Shown here piece after piece: positions 19,201 through 27,289 of a stretch of 64,000 bases of DNA. Within the stretch, counting starts at the first letter, position 1. Each line of letters starts with the position of its first letter. The notes under the pieces were generated by a model that saw nothing but the letters and a program-made list of their open reading frames with translations, was not told the origin of the DNA and did no database searches. Origin of the DNA: Paenibacillus phyllosphaerae (GTDB lineage Bacteria > Bacillota > Bacilli > Paenibacillales > Paenibacillaceae); assembly GCF_014192105.1 (NCBI RefSeq), contig NZ_JACHXK010000007.1:298905-362904 (forward strand). The letters are read 5' to 3'. A program made the position numbers and the translations under genes.

Positions 19201-20385
19201 GAGAACATCATCGACAACAATCTGGATACGAGATGGTCCGCCAGCGGCGAAGGACAGTGGGCAATCGCCGATCTCGGCCAGGTACGAAGCGTCAATTCCG
19301 TAAGCATGGCCTTCTACAACGGGCAAATGCGCAAAACGATCTTCGAACTTGAAGTATCCGTCGACGGCGAGCAATGGACGAAAGTGTATGACAAAATAGA
19401 GGGCGGAAATTCGAGCGGAACGACAAACGGATTCGAGCTATTCGTCTTCGATGAGTCTCACAACGCCCGTTATGTGCGGTTCATCGGTTACGGCAACAAT
19501 TTAAACCTATGGAACAGTATAAGCGAGCTGCGGATTCATCCAGGCGAGCATGATATCATTTCGACGCTAACCGGCACGGATAACGCTCTAGCCGGACAGC
19601 CGTTTGACCTTACCTATGGACTCGCGAACGTGAACGTACCGGTCTATGCACAGGATCTGACGGTTGCCTATGATCCGGAGCAGCTGGTCTTCGTGCAGGC
19701 GGTATCGGTCAAGGATAGCTTCGGCGTGATCGCCGCAACCGAAACGACGCCGGGAACGGTCCGCATAATCGCGGCGTCGACCGGCGCAGGCGTAGAAGGC
19801 GACAGCGAGCTGCTGAAGCTGAGCTTCACGGCGAAGGAGCTGAAGGAAGAAGCGACGGCAACCGTTACCGTCACGAGCAGCACGGTGGCGAACGATGAGG
19901 GTGAAGAGCTTGTCGTAACTGGCTCGGCAGCCCATGTTGCCATTAAGCCTGCCGCAGATACAACAGCGCTCGTGTCACTTATCGGAGAGGCCACAGAGCT
20001 GTACGATGCGGCAGTGGTCGGCACGCAGCCAGGGCAGTACCCGGCAGCAGCTAAGGCTGCGCTGCAGGCTGCGATCAGCAATGCCTCTGCAGTGGCAGAC
20101 AATGCGGGAGCGACAGACGAGCAAGTGAGTCAGGCCGTATCCGACCTGACGGCAGCCATTGCCGCATTCACTTCTTCGGTCATCACGCGGCTGCCTGGCG
20201 ATACGACCGGAGACGGCGCCTTTACGATCGGCGATCTCGGCATCGTTGCGGCCGCCTACGGGAAGACGTCGGCTGACGCAGATTGGGCGAAGGTCCAAGA
20301 CTGCGATATCGACCATGACGGCATCATTGACATTGCCGATCTCGCCGCTGTAGCCAGCAGCATCCTTGGTGGACTGGAAGTATAG
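16264..20385 (+). CDS. Secreted multidomain beta-helix protein with cohesin and dockerin modules
   Basis: A 1373-residue protein. Order seen: signal peptide (cleavage near residue 41, VYAA-EE); DNRLRE/CBM96-like module, about 52-215 (LKATDDAHISRL...SEWTEDTIIWNNAP); pectate-lyase-superfamily beta-helix, about 285-745 (DDVTAVIQRALDDAGEAGGG, VVYLPPGTYRI); cadherin-like sandwich, about 775-855 (LQSITLNGNPI); bacterial Ig-like module, about 858-945; F5/8 type C (CBM32-like) module, about 955-1095 (DNNLDTRWSASGEGQW); cohesin-like module, about 1099-1232; FIVAR helical module, about 1233-1305; and a type I dockerin-like pair of calcium loops, 1310-1370 (DTTGDGAFTIGDLG and CDIDHDGIIDIADL). It probably binds or cuts an acidic glycan at the cell surface; catalytic activity of the helix is unproven. 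It is last in the locus, 40 bases after GH88. Confidence 0.88.
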   Translation: MNSKYSSEQRVAPAKYASRLLTGLLTAALAFGMVTPAGVYAAEEPEGGAAAPIVLKATDDAHISRLNSGTNYGYTGSLEVTHDGHPSNVRRTYLKFNLDGIDLDDYPSGILRLYNNDTRYNSTVTAYETDGNPSEWTEDTIIWNNAPAPGPAITTLAGGIASVDIVSQGTTAETRLEGARYYEIDVSNHLRNVTDNGSLTIILQSSGFTTFASKTFAGGAYPPQLVLNREATETPAEEQDRQLDDNGRSSLYPEDWYPGFSDEEGRFLHDFSYAGYRMGQSPPEEIPGVFLDVTEAPYSANNTGADDVTAVIQRALDDAGEAGGGVVYLPPGTYRIKPQATSSESLRISHSGVVLRGAGPEHTFLFNDEPVMRSKDIIAVTSENGQFQAIPGTETFIRADLPEPTVMIPVQDASLFEPGDWVTVSNKYTAEFIEEHQMTGWWDIYEGNEGITFYRKVVAIDTDTNTITIDIPTRYPLKIRDFSSVYKLTPPVTEVGVEHLSIGNVENLTPGLLENDYMIEGTGAHQVAGSKAIRFIRVVDAWARNVHSYRPPSNSAGYDYHILSSGITTFDSRNVTIADTDIRKPLSRGGGGNGYLYELIGNDNLIVNARAEEGRHNYSFSHMRTNGNVIRGSVSRNPSLVIDFHQYLSASNLIDGIELDGDRIEASVRPYPSTSESYKHGVTTSQSVFWNTHGVRAHPNLSGIAIDSRQYGNGYIIGTRGNVTEVRVEPTLHSARETAPVDYVEGLGQGELLQPQSLYLDQLDKRNAREALELQSITLNGNPIAGFQPGKRNYKITLPYGTSNVPTLAAVSRSEGATAQVEQAAALPGTAVIRVMSQDGLASAQYTVNLDIAKTPAALQQIALVPDRTKPGWNSGTSMDNGTTAWLQVIGSMSDGNEAVFADGDVTFESDNEGVLRVNGEGQLTAVSPGAANVTVTVELGGITLSKSTNIVSLVVIPPNLVNLPIVTVSSSSDDGNVVENIIDNNLDTRWSASGEGQWAIADLGQVRSVNSVSMAFYNGQMRKTIFELEVSVDGEQWTKVYDKIEGGNSSGTTNGFELFVFDESHNARYVRFIGYGNNLNLWNSISELRIHPGEHDIISTLTGTDNALAGQPFDLTYGLANVNVPVYAQDLTVAYDPEQLVFVQAVSVKDSFGVIAATETTPGTVRIIAASTGAGVEGDSELLKLSFTAKELKEEATATVTVTSSTVANDEGEELVVTGSAAHVAIKPAADTTALVSLIGEATELYDAAVVGTQPGQYPAAAKAALQAAISNASAVADNAGATDEQVSQAVSDLTAAIAAFTSSVITRLPGDTTGDGAFTIGDLGIVAAAYGKTSADADWAKVQDCDIDHDGIIDIADLAAVASSILGGLEV

Positions 20386-20667
20386 TGATGCCAACAGCTG
20401 CGCACAAATTGCACAGCTGTTTGGTGTCTAAGTTAGTTCGTGCATCCCTAAAGGGCACGTCTGCTACGGAAGCCGTCTGTACCGTTTTCTCAGTGAGATG
20501 CAATGAATCCGCAGCCGATAGCCTAGTGGCTTAGGGGTCTTCTTCGTCGTAAACCTCCATGCGATAATTCGGCGTATTCGCCATAGTTTCGCCCTGTTCC
20601 GGCGCAACCTTTTCGGCGATAATCAGTTTACAAACGCGGCAACGAGGAAGAAAATGGGGGTTTTCTC

Positions 20668-21597
20668 ATGAACGTAAATATAGAGCTATCGCCGTTAGCA
20701 GATATGACGAACGATGTGGCGGGATATGAAATCGTTACGGTATCCGTTGGTTTCGACCATCGAATCTACGTCTTATTAGTCAACCAGATTCCAGAGCGCA
20801 TACAAGGCATGTTCGTCCCGTCTCGAACCGACCAAACCTTGACGTATAAGGTGCTTACGATCGATGAGGAGAATATCTACGAAACCACGATCAACAATCA
20901 GACATATAACTATCACTTCGTTCAACCTCTCGATAAGGACAAATTCCTGTTAGCCGGGGCACGGACAAGACGATTCTCTGATACGGATTATGAACGCAAC
21001 GGGAAGATATTTGATTTAGACGGAGTTCAATTAAGCGAATTGTTGTTAGGAGACGGCATTCAGCAGGTCCAAGTGACACTTAGCGGGACGATCTGGACCA
21101 GTTATTTTGATGAAGGGGTATTCGGTAAATACGGGTGGGATCACCCAATCGGCGCCTCAGGGTTAATCGCCTGGGATCGGGAAGGGAATACATTCTTCAA
21201 GAACCATCAGGCGGATATCATAGACTGTTATGCGCTTAACGTCGTCCATGACGATGAAGTGTGGTTTTATTATTATACGCCCTTCCATCTCTCCAAGATC
21301 TCGGATGGTCTTACGGAATTTTATAACCCTCAGATATCCGGATCAGCCGGATTTATCACATGGCAGGACAGCTTCTTATTTGATTGTGGTTATGGGAAAC
21401 ATGATCAATACATGCTGCTGAAGATGAATGCCAAAGGTTCATTTAAGAAGGTTCAGAAGTTGAAATTCGTCGATCGGGAAGGGAATACGCTTCACGCACG
21501 CCATCGGGATTTTCGTGGAGATACGTTAGTGTTGGAGGATAGGAACCTCATCTATAAAGCCCAACTAAGAACGATTACGGCAGAGCTGGGGAAATAA
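20668..21597 (+). CDS. Uncharacterised protein, possible beta-propeller
   Basis: A 309-residue soluble protein I do not recognise. It has no signal peptide or membrane segment and is rich in aromatic and beta-strand-like runs with repeating short W/Y-D-x-x-G motifs (IWTSYFDEGVFGKYG, LIAWDREGNTFF, ITWQDSFLFDCGYG), which suggests a beta-propeller. Its codon use is more AT-rich than the neighbours. GGGGG lies about 10 bases before the ATG. The 282-base gap before it (20386-20667) holds only a weak inverted repeat without a U run. It stands alone between the glycan locus and the ilvB leader. Confidence 0.7.
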   Translation: MNVNIELSPLADMTNDVAGYEIVTVSVGFDHRIYVLLVNQIPERIQGMFVPSRTDQTLTYKVLTIDEENIYETTINNQTYNYHFVQPLDKDKFLLAGARTRRFSDTDYERNGKIFDLDGVQLSELLLGDGIQQVQVTLSGTIWTSYFDEGVFGKYGWDHPIGASGLIAWDREGNTFFKNHQADIIDCYALNVVHDDEVWFYYYTPFHLSKISDGLTEFYNPQISGSAGFITWQDSFLFDCGYGKHDQYMLLKMNAKGSFKKVQKLKFVDREGNTLHARHRDFRGDTLVLEDRNLIYKAQLRTITAELGK

Positions 21598-21627
21598 GGG
21601 ATAGCTAATAGGGTGCGCCAAAATAAT

Positions 21628-21656
21628 TTGATAAACGCCCCAAACTATGCTATTAT
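21628..21656 (+). promoter_or_regulatory. Sigma-A promoter for the ilvB leader
   Basis: TTGATA and TATTAT are separated by exactly 17 bases, close to consensus. Transcription would begin near 21663, just ahead of the first T-box stem I. Confidence 0.75.
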
Positions 21657-21662
21657 CAGAAA

Positions 21663-21984
21663 AATCAAAAACGAGCGAAGAAGAGAAGGCTGTACAATAG
21701 CGTTCATGTCCAGAGAGCAGAGGGATTGCTGAAACCTCCGCCATAACGCCGGTATAGTGTCGTCTCGGAGCTGTTGACCGAAAGCGGAAGGCGCGATTGC
21801 GTACCCGCAAGTAGGCTCGACCGGCCTGGCATCCGTTAACATGCTGCAGGTAAAGCATCGGCTTTACCTCATGAGACCGGCACCCGCGATGGTGACGGTG
21901 AACCTGGGTGGTACCGCGAACATTCCCCTTTCGTCCCAAGGCTTGAAGCAGCGCTTCGAGTCCGAAGATGAAAGGGGTTATTTT
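21663..21984 (+). ncRNA. T-box riboswitch 1 of a tandem pair
   Basis: The leader has the GA (kink-turn) motif CCAGAGAGCAGAGGG, a stem I ending in GAGCTGTTGACCGAA, and the T-box sequence GGGTGGTACCGCG (21906-21918) that pairs with the uncharged tRNA acceptor end. The terminator is CCCCTTTC...GAAAGGGG (21925-21977) with TTATTTT after it. The specifier lies in GCTGTTGACC; UUG (Leu) or GUU (Val) both fit, and both suit a branched-chain amino acid gene. Uncharged tRNA should stabilise the antiterminator and allow readthrough. Confidence 0.92.
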
Positions 21985-21989
21985 ATTGA

Positions 21990-22312
21990 TATCCGCAAGC
22001 GATGAAGAGAAAGCCGACAAGGACGCTTATGCCCAGAGAGCAGAGGGAACGCTGAGACCTTTGCCTTAAGCCCTTGCCAAGGTGTCGTCTCAGAGCTGTT
22101 GACCGAACGCGGCTGGCCTTCAAGTCCACGCCTGCAAGTAGGCTCAACCGAATTGGCGCCCGTTAACGCGCCGCAGGTAAGGCATCGTCCTTACCTCATG
22201 AGGCTGACATCCGCGAGGGTGGCAGCGAACTTGGGTGGTACCGCGAAAAATCCCCTTTCGTCCCTAGATGAGCTGAAGATGGTCGGCTTGCTTGGGAGGA
22301 GAGGGGATTTTT
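21990..22312 (+). ncRNA. T-box riboswitch 2 of a tandem pair, before ilvB
   Basis: A second full T-box with the same CCAGAGAGCAGAGGG and GAGCTGTTGACCGAA segments, T-box sequence GGGTGGTACCGCG at 22233-22245, and its own terminator AAAAATCCCC...GGGGATTTTT (22246-22312). No reading frame separates it from element 1, so RNA polymerase must pass both terminators to reach ilvB. Confidence 0.92.
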
Positions 22313-22335
22313 AATTTGGATAAGGAGGCTGTCCT

Positions 22336-24069
22336 ATGGAACAGCAATTGACGACGACGACGAATGAAGCATCGACGAATACGGAAGAATGGATTACCGG
22401 CTCGGAGGTACTCTTGCGCGGCTTGCTGGAGGAAGGGGTGGAGTGCGTATTCGGCTATCCGGGAGGCAACGTGCTCTATATTTACGACGCGATGGTGCAT
22501 CAACCGGACTTCAAGCATATCTTGACCCGGCACGAACAAGGCGCGATCCACGCGGCGGACGGCTATGCCCGATCGACGGGGAAGGTAGGCGTGTGTATCG
22601 CGACATCCGGACCCGGCGCGACCAATCTGGTGACCGGCATTGCGACCGCCCATCTGGATTCGGTGCCGCTGGTCGTCATTACGGGCAACGTGCCGACGAC
22701 CGTGATGGGCACGGATGCTTTTCAGGAAGCGGATATTATCAGCATCACGATGCCGATTACGAAGCACAGCTATATGGTTCGTGATGCCAACGACCTTCCC
22801 CGCATCATCCATGAAGCGTTCCACATTGCGAATTCGGGCCGCAAAGGTCCGGTGTTGATCGATATCCCGAAGGACGTCAGCAACCAGCGGATTGCGTATC
22901 GTCCCGCGGATACGATCCAGTTGCGCGGCTATCATGGCGCTCCGCAACCGAATCCGGCCGAGATCGATGCGCTGCTGGAGGCAATCGCCGAATCGCGCAA
23001 ACCGGTTATCATTGCGGGCGGTGGCGTTGTCTATGCGAACGCGTCGCAGGAGCTGATCGAATTCGTCCACGCCACTCGCATCCCGGTCGCTACGACCTTG
23101 CTCGGCCTTGGCGGATTCCCAAGCGATGACGAGCTGTCGCTGGGCATGCTCGGACATCACGGCGTGTATACGGCGAACATGGCGGTGCAGAATGCGGATC
23201 TCATTATCTCGATCGGTTCGCGGTTCGATGACCGGGTGACGATGAAGCTGGACGGGTTCGCGCCGCAGGCGAAGCGTATCGCCCATATCGATATCGACCC
23301 GGCGGAGATCAGCAAGAACGTCAAGGCGGATCTGGCGTGTATCGGCGATATTAAGGACGTACTGGCTTATGCGAATACGAAGGCGCAAGCAACGGAGTCG
23401 GGCGCATGGCTGGAGCAGCTCCAAGGATATCAAGCGCAGCATCCTCTGCGGTACACCGATTCGGATACGGCGATCAAGCCGCAATACGTGCTCGAGATGA
23501 TCAGCGAGACGACGCAAGGGAAGGCCATCATCACCACGGATGTTGGCCAGCACCAAATGTGGACCGCGCTGTTCTATCGCTTCAAGCATCCGCGCTCGCT
23601 CATTACTTCGGGCGGCCTTGGCACGATGGGGTTCGGGTTCCCGGCCGCGATCGGGGCTCAAGTCGGCAATCCCGACCGTCTCGTCGTCTCGATCAACGGC
23701 GACGGGGGCATGCAGATGTGCGCGCAGGAGATGGCGATCTGCGCCATTCACCAGATCCCGGTCAAGATCGTCGTCTTGAACAACCAGGTGCTCGGCATGG
23801 TTAAACAGCAGCAGGAATTGATGTACGAGCGACGTTACAGCCAGATCGATCTGGCCGGCAGCCCGGACTTCGTGAAACTCGCGGAAGCCTACGGGATCAA
23901 GGGATTAAAGGCAACGACCAAAGCCGACGCCGCTAAAGTCTGGCAGGAAGCGTTGGACACGCCGGGACCTGTGCTCATCGAGTTCGTCATCCCGACCGAG
24001 GAGAACGTGTACCCGATGGTATTAGCCGGTACGACGCTTGACCAAATGATTCTGGGTTACGAGGATTAA
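22336..24069 (+). CDS. ilvB: Acetolactate synthase large (catalytic) subunit
   Basis: A 577-residue ThDP enzyme. The activating glutamate is in RHEQGAIHAADGYAR, and the ThDP/Mg motif runs from NGDGGMQM to the N of VVLNN; the central FAD/half-domain has GSRFDDRV. It joins two pyruvates, or pyruvate and 2-oxobutyrate, in the first shared step of Val, Leu and Ile synthesis. AAGGAGG precedes the ATG. Two T-boxes upstream show control by an amino acid tRNA, which supports the biosynthetic rather than the catabolic (AlsS) type. Unusually, no ilvN regulatory subunit or ilvC follows; a convergent AraC gene comes next. Confidence 0.95.
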   Translation: MEQQLTTTTNEASTNTEEWITGSEVLLRGLLEEGVECVFGYPGGNVLYIYDAMVHQPDFKHILTRHEQGAIHAADGYARSTGKVGVCIATSGPGATNLVTGIATAHLDSVPLVVITGNVPTTVMGTDAFQEADIISITMPITKHSYMVRDANDLPRIIHEAFHIANSGRKGPVLIDIPKDVSNQRIAYRPADTIQLRGYHGAPQPNPAEIDALLEAIAESRKPVIIAGGGVVYANASQELIEFVHATRIPVATTLLGLGGFPSDDELSLGMLGHHGVYTANMAVQNADLIISIGSRFDDRVTMKLDGFAPQAKRIAHIDIDPAEISKNVKADLACIGDIKDVLAYANTKAQATESGAWLEQLQGYQAQHPLRYTDSDTAIKPQYVLEMISETTQGKAIITTDVGQHQMWTALFYRFKHPRSLITSGGLGTMGFGFPAAIGAQVGNPDRLVVSINGDGGMQMCAQEMAICAIHQIPVKIVVLNNQVLGMVKQQQELMYERRYSQIDLAGSPDFVKLAEAYGIKGLKATTKADAAKVWQEALDTPGPVLIEFVIPTEENVYPMVLAGTTLDQMILGYED

Positions 24070-24106
24070 GCAAGCTTAACGGTTCGGCCGCTCGTTAACG
24101 GTTCCG

Positions 24107-24997
24107 CTACGCTTCCGGATCGCTTCCCCGATGCTTCGGCTTGAACGCCGTCGGGGACTGGCCGGTCCAGCGCCGGAATTGCCGCGAGAAGTGGCTGGCG
24201 GATTGGAAGCCCAGCCGCTGCGCGATCTCGGCAACCGGCAAGTAGGACGTCACGAGCATCTCCTTGGCCAGCATCAGCTTCTGCCGGCTGACGTATTGCC
24301 GCGGCGATAGTCCGTATACCTTGGTGAACAGCTTCGTGCATTGGCTGCGGCTCATGTTCAGTTCCTTCGCCACGCTCGCGACCGAGACGTCTTCCGCAAG
24401 GCCCGTCGATAATCGCTCTTCGATCGCATGGGCGGCGTCGGCAGCGAACAAGGTGACGCGTTCAGGCTCCGTGCCGGCCGATTGTTGCGATCGGATTAGC
24501 ACAAGCAGCTCGCGAATGATGAGCAGCAAATTCGCTTGCAGGAGCAGCTTATCTTCCAACCGGGTAGCTGCGCCGATGCTTCCTTCCTCGCCATCGGTTG
24601 GCTGCATCAAGGCTTGCAGCTCGCCGAATGCGCGGGTTAGTCCGCCGGACTGCGCGGCTTCATGAGCGGGAATGAGGCGGTACGGCGTCGCGCCTAGCAG
24701 CCGACGAATGTCCAGATCGTCCAGGTCGAAGTGGACATTGAAGAACGCGTAATCCTCTTGGGCAGCGTTCGTGGTCTTATGTCTCACGCCCGCATTCAGC
24801 AGCAGCCAATCCCCGTCTCTAAGCGTAATGCTCGTCCGGCTGATCTCTTGGACGACTTCGCCGCCGAGGCAGCAGAGCAGCTCGAACAGGTGATGATGAT
24901 GCCGCGGATATTCCCAGCCAGGCGGGAAGCGGCCGATATGGCAGCCGGTCACCTGCAGCGTCTGCGTCATATTGGGGAAGCCGATCATGTTCTGCAC
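24107..24997 (-). CDS. AraC-family transcription regulator with N-terminal cupin
   Basis: A 296-residue regulator. The N-terminal half has an AraC-type cupin (HIGRFPPGWEYPRHHHHLFELLCCLGGE) for ligand sensing, and the C-terminal 100 residues form the double helix-turn-helix (VASVAKELNMSRSQCTKLFTKVYG, then IAQRLGFQSASHFSRQFRRWTG). A GTG start behind AGAGTGA is used; an in-frame ATG nine bases later is an alternative. It is divergent from the GH35 beta-galactosidase gene (215-base gap), which is its most likely target. Confidence 0.9.
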   Translation of the reverse strand: MQNMIGFPNMTQTLQVTGCHIGRFPPGWEYPRHHHHLFELLCCLGGEVVQEISRTSITLRDGDWLLLNAGVRHKTTNAAQEDYAFFNVHFDLDDLDIRRLLGATPYRLIPAHEAAQSGGLTRAFGELQALMQPTDGEEGSIGAATRLEDKLLLQANLLLIIRELLVLIRSQQSAGTEPERVTLFAADAAHAIEERLSTGLAEDVSVASVAKELNMSRSQCTKLFTKVYGLSPRQYVSRQKLMLAKEMLVTSYLPVAEIAQRLGFQSASHFSRQFRRWTGQSPTAFKPKHRGSDPEA

Positions 24998-25211
24998 GTC
25001 GGATCACTCTTTCGCAAGGATATTGGTTTTATTGTATCACGGGCCGCGCAGATGCGGTCGACTCGTTGCACGCTTATCAATCATCTTCTATTTCTCCGGA
25101 ATAGCCGTTTCACCACGGCACAATTGGTATAGAAGATGCTCCATTTGGCGATTGAGTCGAACGCAGTTGATACGGATAATAGAGCTACATCATTCCTGTG
25201 GAGGGGTATCC

Positions 25212-26963
25212 GTGGCTAATCTTGAAGTGCAAGGCTCGCAGTTCCTGCTCGGTGGAGAAACGATTCGTCTATTGTCCGGGGCGATCCATTATTTCCGTGT
25301 CGTTCCCGAGTATTGGGAAGATCGACTATTGAAGCTGAAGGCGTGCGGTTTCAATACGGTAGAGACGTACATTCCGTGGAATCTGCACGAGCCGGAGGAA
25401 GGCGAGTTCCGCTTCGATGGCTTGGCGGACGTGGAGCGCTTCATCGCGCTTGCCGGCGAGCTCGGACTGCATGTCATCGTGCGGCCAAGCCCGTATATAT
25501 GCGCAGAGTGGGAATTCGGCGGCTTGCCCGCCTGGCTGCTGCGCGATGCGGACATTCAGCTGCGCTGCATGAACGAGGCTTATCTGAGCAAGGTGGATGC
25601 GTATTACGACGTGCTGCTGCCGAAGCTGGTGCCGCTCTTGAGCACGAACGGCGGCCCGATTCTCGCGGTACAGATCGAGAATGAATATGGCAGTTACGGC
25701 AATGACCAAGACTATTTGGCCTATCTGCGGGATGGCCTGATCGCGCGCGGCGTCGATGTCCTGCTCTTCACTTCCGACGGTCCCACCGATCAGATGCTGC
25801 AGGGAGGATCGCTGCCGGATGTGCTGGCTACCGTGAATTTCGGTTCCAGGCCGGAGGAAGAGTTCGCGAAGTTCCGGGAATACCGCCCGGATGAGCCGCT
25901 ATTCGTCATGGAATATTGGAACGGCTGGTTCGACCATTGGCTCAAATCCCATCATACTCGGGATGCCGGCGACGTTGCTGATGTGCTCGACCGTATGCTG
26001 CAGGCTGGCGCCTCGGTCAATTTCTACATGTTCCATGGCGGAACCAATTTCGGCTTCTATAACGGGGCGAATTATCAGGAGAAATACGAAGCGACGATAA
26101 CGAGCTACGATTACGATGCGCCGCTCTCCGAATGCGGGGATGTGACGGCCAAATATATCGCGGTGCGTGACGTGCTGCGCAAGCATGGCGCCGAAGTCGC
26201 GGAGCAGCTGCCCGAGCCCTCGCGCAAGCAGCATTATGGCACGGTGAAGTTGACGGAGTCAGCCGGCTTATTCGCTCATCTCGACGCGTTATCGTCGCCG
26301 GTTCGCCGGCGTACGCCCGAGCCGATGGAGAAGCTCGGCCAGAACTACGGCTTCATACTGTACCGCACGCACGTAACCGGACCGCGCAACCAGCAGGAGC
26401 TCCATCTGCAGGACGTTCATGACCGGGCGCAAGTCTACATCGATGGTCAATGGATCGGAACAGTCGAGCGATGGAATCCGAAACCGCTGATCGTGAACAT
26501 CCCGCCAGAAGGGGCCGCACTCGATATTCTGGTGGAGAATATGGGCCGGGTGAACTACGGACCGCGCTTAAGAGATGCGAAGGGCATTACGGAAGGCGTC
26601 CGTCTCGACAATCAATTCCTGTTCGACTGGACGATTCACCCGCTGCCGCTTACGAGCCTGGCAGAGCTGCCGTTCCAAGCGTCTCCCGAAGAAGCGGCCG
26701 AATCCGAGATCCCAATATTCTACAAAGGCGAGCTGACCGTGGACGACATCTCCGATACGTTCGTTAAGCTTCCGGGCTGGACCAAAGGCGTCGTCTGGGT
26801 GAACGGCTTCAACCTTGGCCGATACTGGGAGAGAGGACCGCAGCAGACCTTGTACTTGCCGGGACCGCTGCTGAGGAAAGGGCGCAATGAGTTCGTCGTG
26901 CTCGAATTGCACGGGACGAGCACGACGGAGATCGAGCTGACGGATGTGCCCGCGCTCGGTTAA
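25212..26963 (+). CDS. Beta-galactosidase, GH35
   Basis: A 583-residue protein beginning with GTG at 25212, five bases after GGAGGGG; a much longer open frame reaching back to 24972 has no homology-like text. The TIM barrel opens with LLSGAIHYFRVVPEYW, the acid/base is E158 in QIENEYGSYG and the nucleophile is E234 in VMEYWNGWF. C-terminal galactose-binding-like sandwiches follow. GH35 releases terminal beta-galactose, for example from galactan or arabinogalactan side chains. There is no signal peptide, so it acts in the cytoplasm. The divergent AraC gene at 24107 is the likely regulator. Confidence 0.94.
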   Translation: MANLEVQGSQFLLGGETIRLLSGAIHYFRVVPEYWEDRLLKLKACGFNTVETYIPWNLHEPEEGEFRFDGLADVERFIALAGELGLHVIVRPSPYICAEWEFGGLPAWLLRDADIQLRCMNEAYLSKVDAYYDVLLPKLVPLLSTNGGPILAVQIENEYGSYGNDQDYLAYLRDGLIARGVDVLLFTSDGPTDQMLQGGSLPDVLATVNFGSRPEEEFAKFREYRPDEPLFVMEYWNGWFDHWLKSHHTRDAGDVADVLDRMLQAGASVNFYMFHGGTNFGFYNGANYQEKYEATITSYDYDAPLSECGDVTAKYIAVRDVLRKHGAEVAEQLPEPSRKQHYGTVKLTESAGLFAHLDALSSPVRRRTPEPMEKLGQNYGFILYRTHVTGPRNQQELHLQDVHDRAQVYIDGQWIGTVERWNPKPLIVNIPPEGAALDILVENMGRVNYGPRLRDAKGITEGVRLDNQFLFDWTIHPLPLTSLAELPFQASPEEAAESEIPIFYKGELTVDDISDTFVKLPGWTKGVVWVNGFNLGRYWERGPQQTLYLPGPLLRKGRNEFVVLELHGTSTTEIELTDVPALG

Positions 26964-27014
26964 AGGATGACTGGATCACGCAATCATCCACAATGAATAA
27001 GCGATTGCTTGGTG

Positions 27015-27046
27015 AGCAGCGGATGCGTATTCCGCTGCTTTTTTTG
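27015..27046 (+). terminator. Terminator after GH35
   Basis: AGCAGCGGA pairs with TCCGCTGCT around TGCGTAT and runs into seven Ts. Confidence 0.85.
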
Positions 27047-27194
27047 CGTCAAAAAAAAGAGGTTGACTATTGTTAAGAATTAGGCTAGTTTAATTACATA
27101 AACATGAATGTATTTATTACAATGTTAATGTATTTATTAATAATAAGATTTGAAGGCGTTCGATCGAAGGATCGAATTCATTTTTTATCATTAA

Positions 27195-27208
27195 TGTAAA
27201 CGCTAACA
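27195..27208 (+). promoter_or_regulatory. cre-like site (CcpA operator) before the arabinanase
   Basis: TGTAAACGCTAACA matches the Bacillales catabolite-responsive element consensus TGTAANCGNTNNCA at every fixed position. It lies 82 bases before the GH43 start in an AT-rich 326-base gap. The promoter itself is not certain (TTGACT at 27063 has a poor -10), so whether the site overlaps or follows it is open. It predicts repression when a preferred sugar is present. Confidence 0.7.
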
Positions 27209-27289
27209 TTGTAGTCATACTTTAAACGGGAGGTGAATAGGGCGGTTATTGGCGGAAGTGAATACTATTATGCATAGGAGAGTGAAACA

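Noticed and set aside
20391..20425. Terminator after the large cohesin-dockerin gene
   Set aside because: An inverted repeat (CAACAGCTGCGC and GCACAGCTGTTTG) is present but imperfect and lacks a T run, so it is not called.
22264..23751. A 495-residue minus-strand frame opposite ilvB
   Set aside because: Same antisense pattern of Arg/His-rich low-complexity text; it also crosses the T-box terminator region.
27063..27091. Sigma-A promoter for the GH43 gene (TTGACT-N17-TAGTTT)
   Set aside because: The -10 matches only three of six consensus bases and the leader would be about 200 bases; not strong enough to list.
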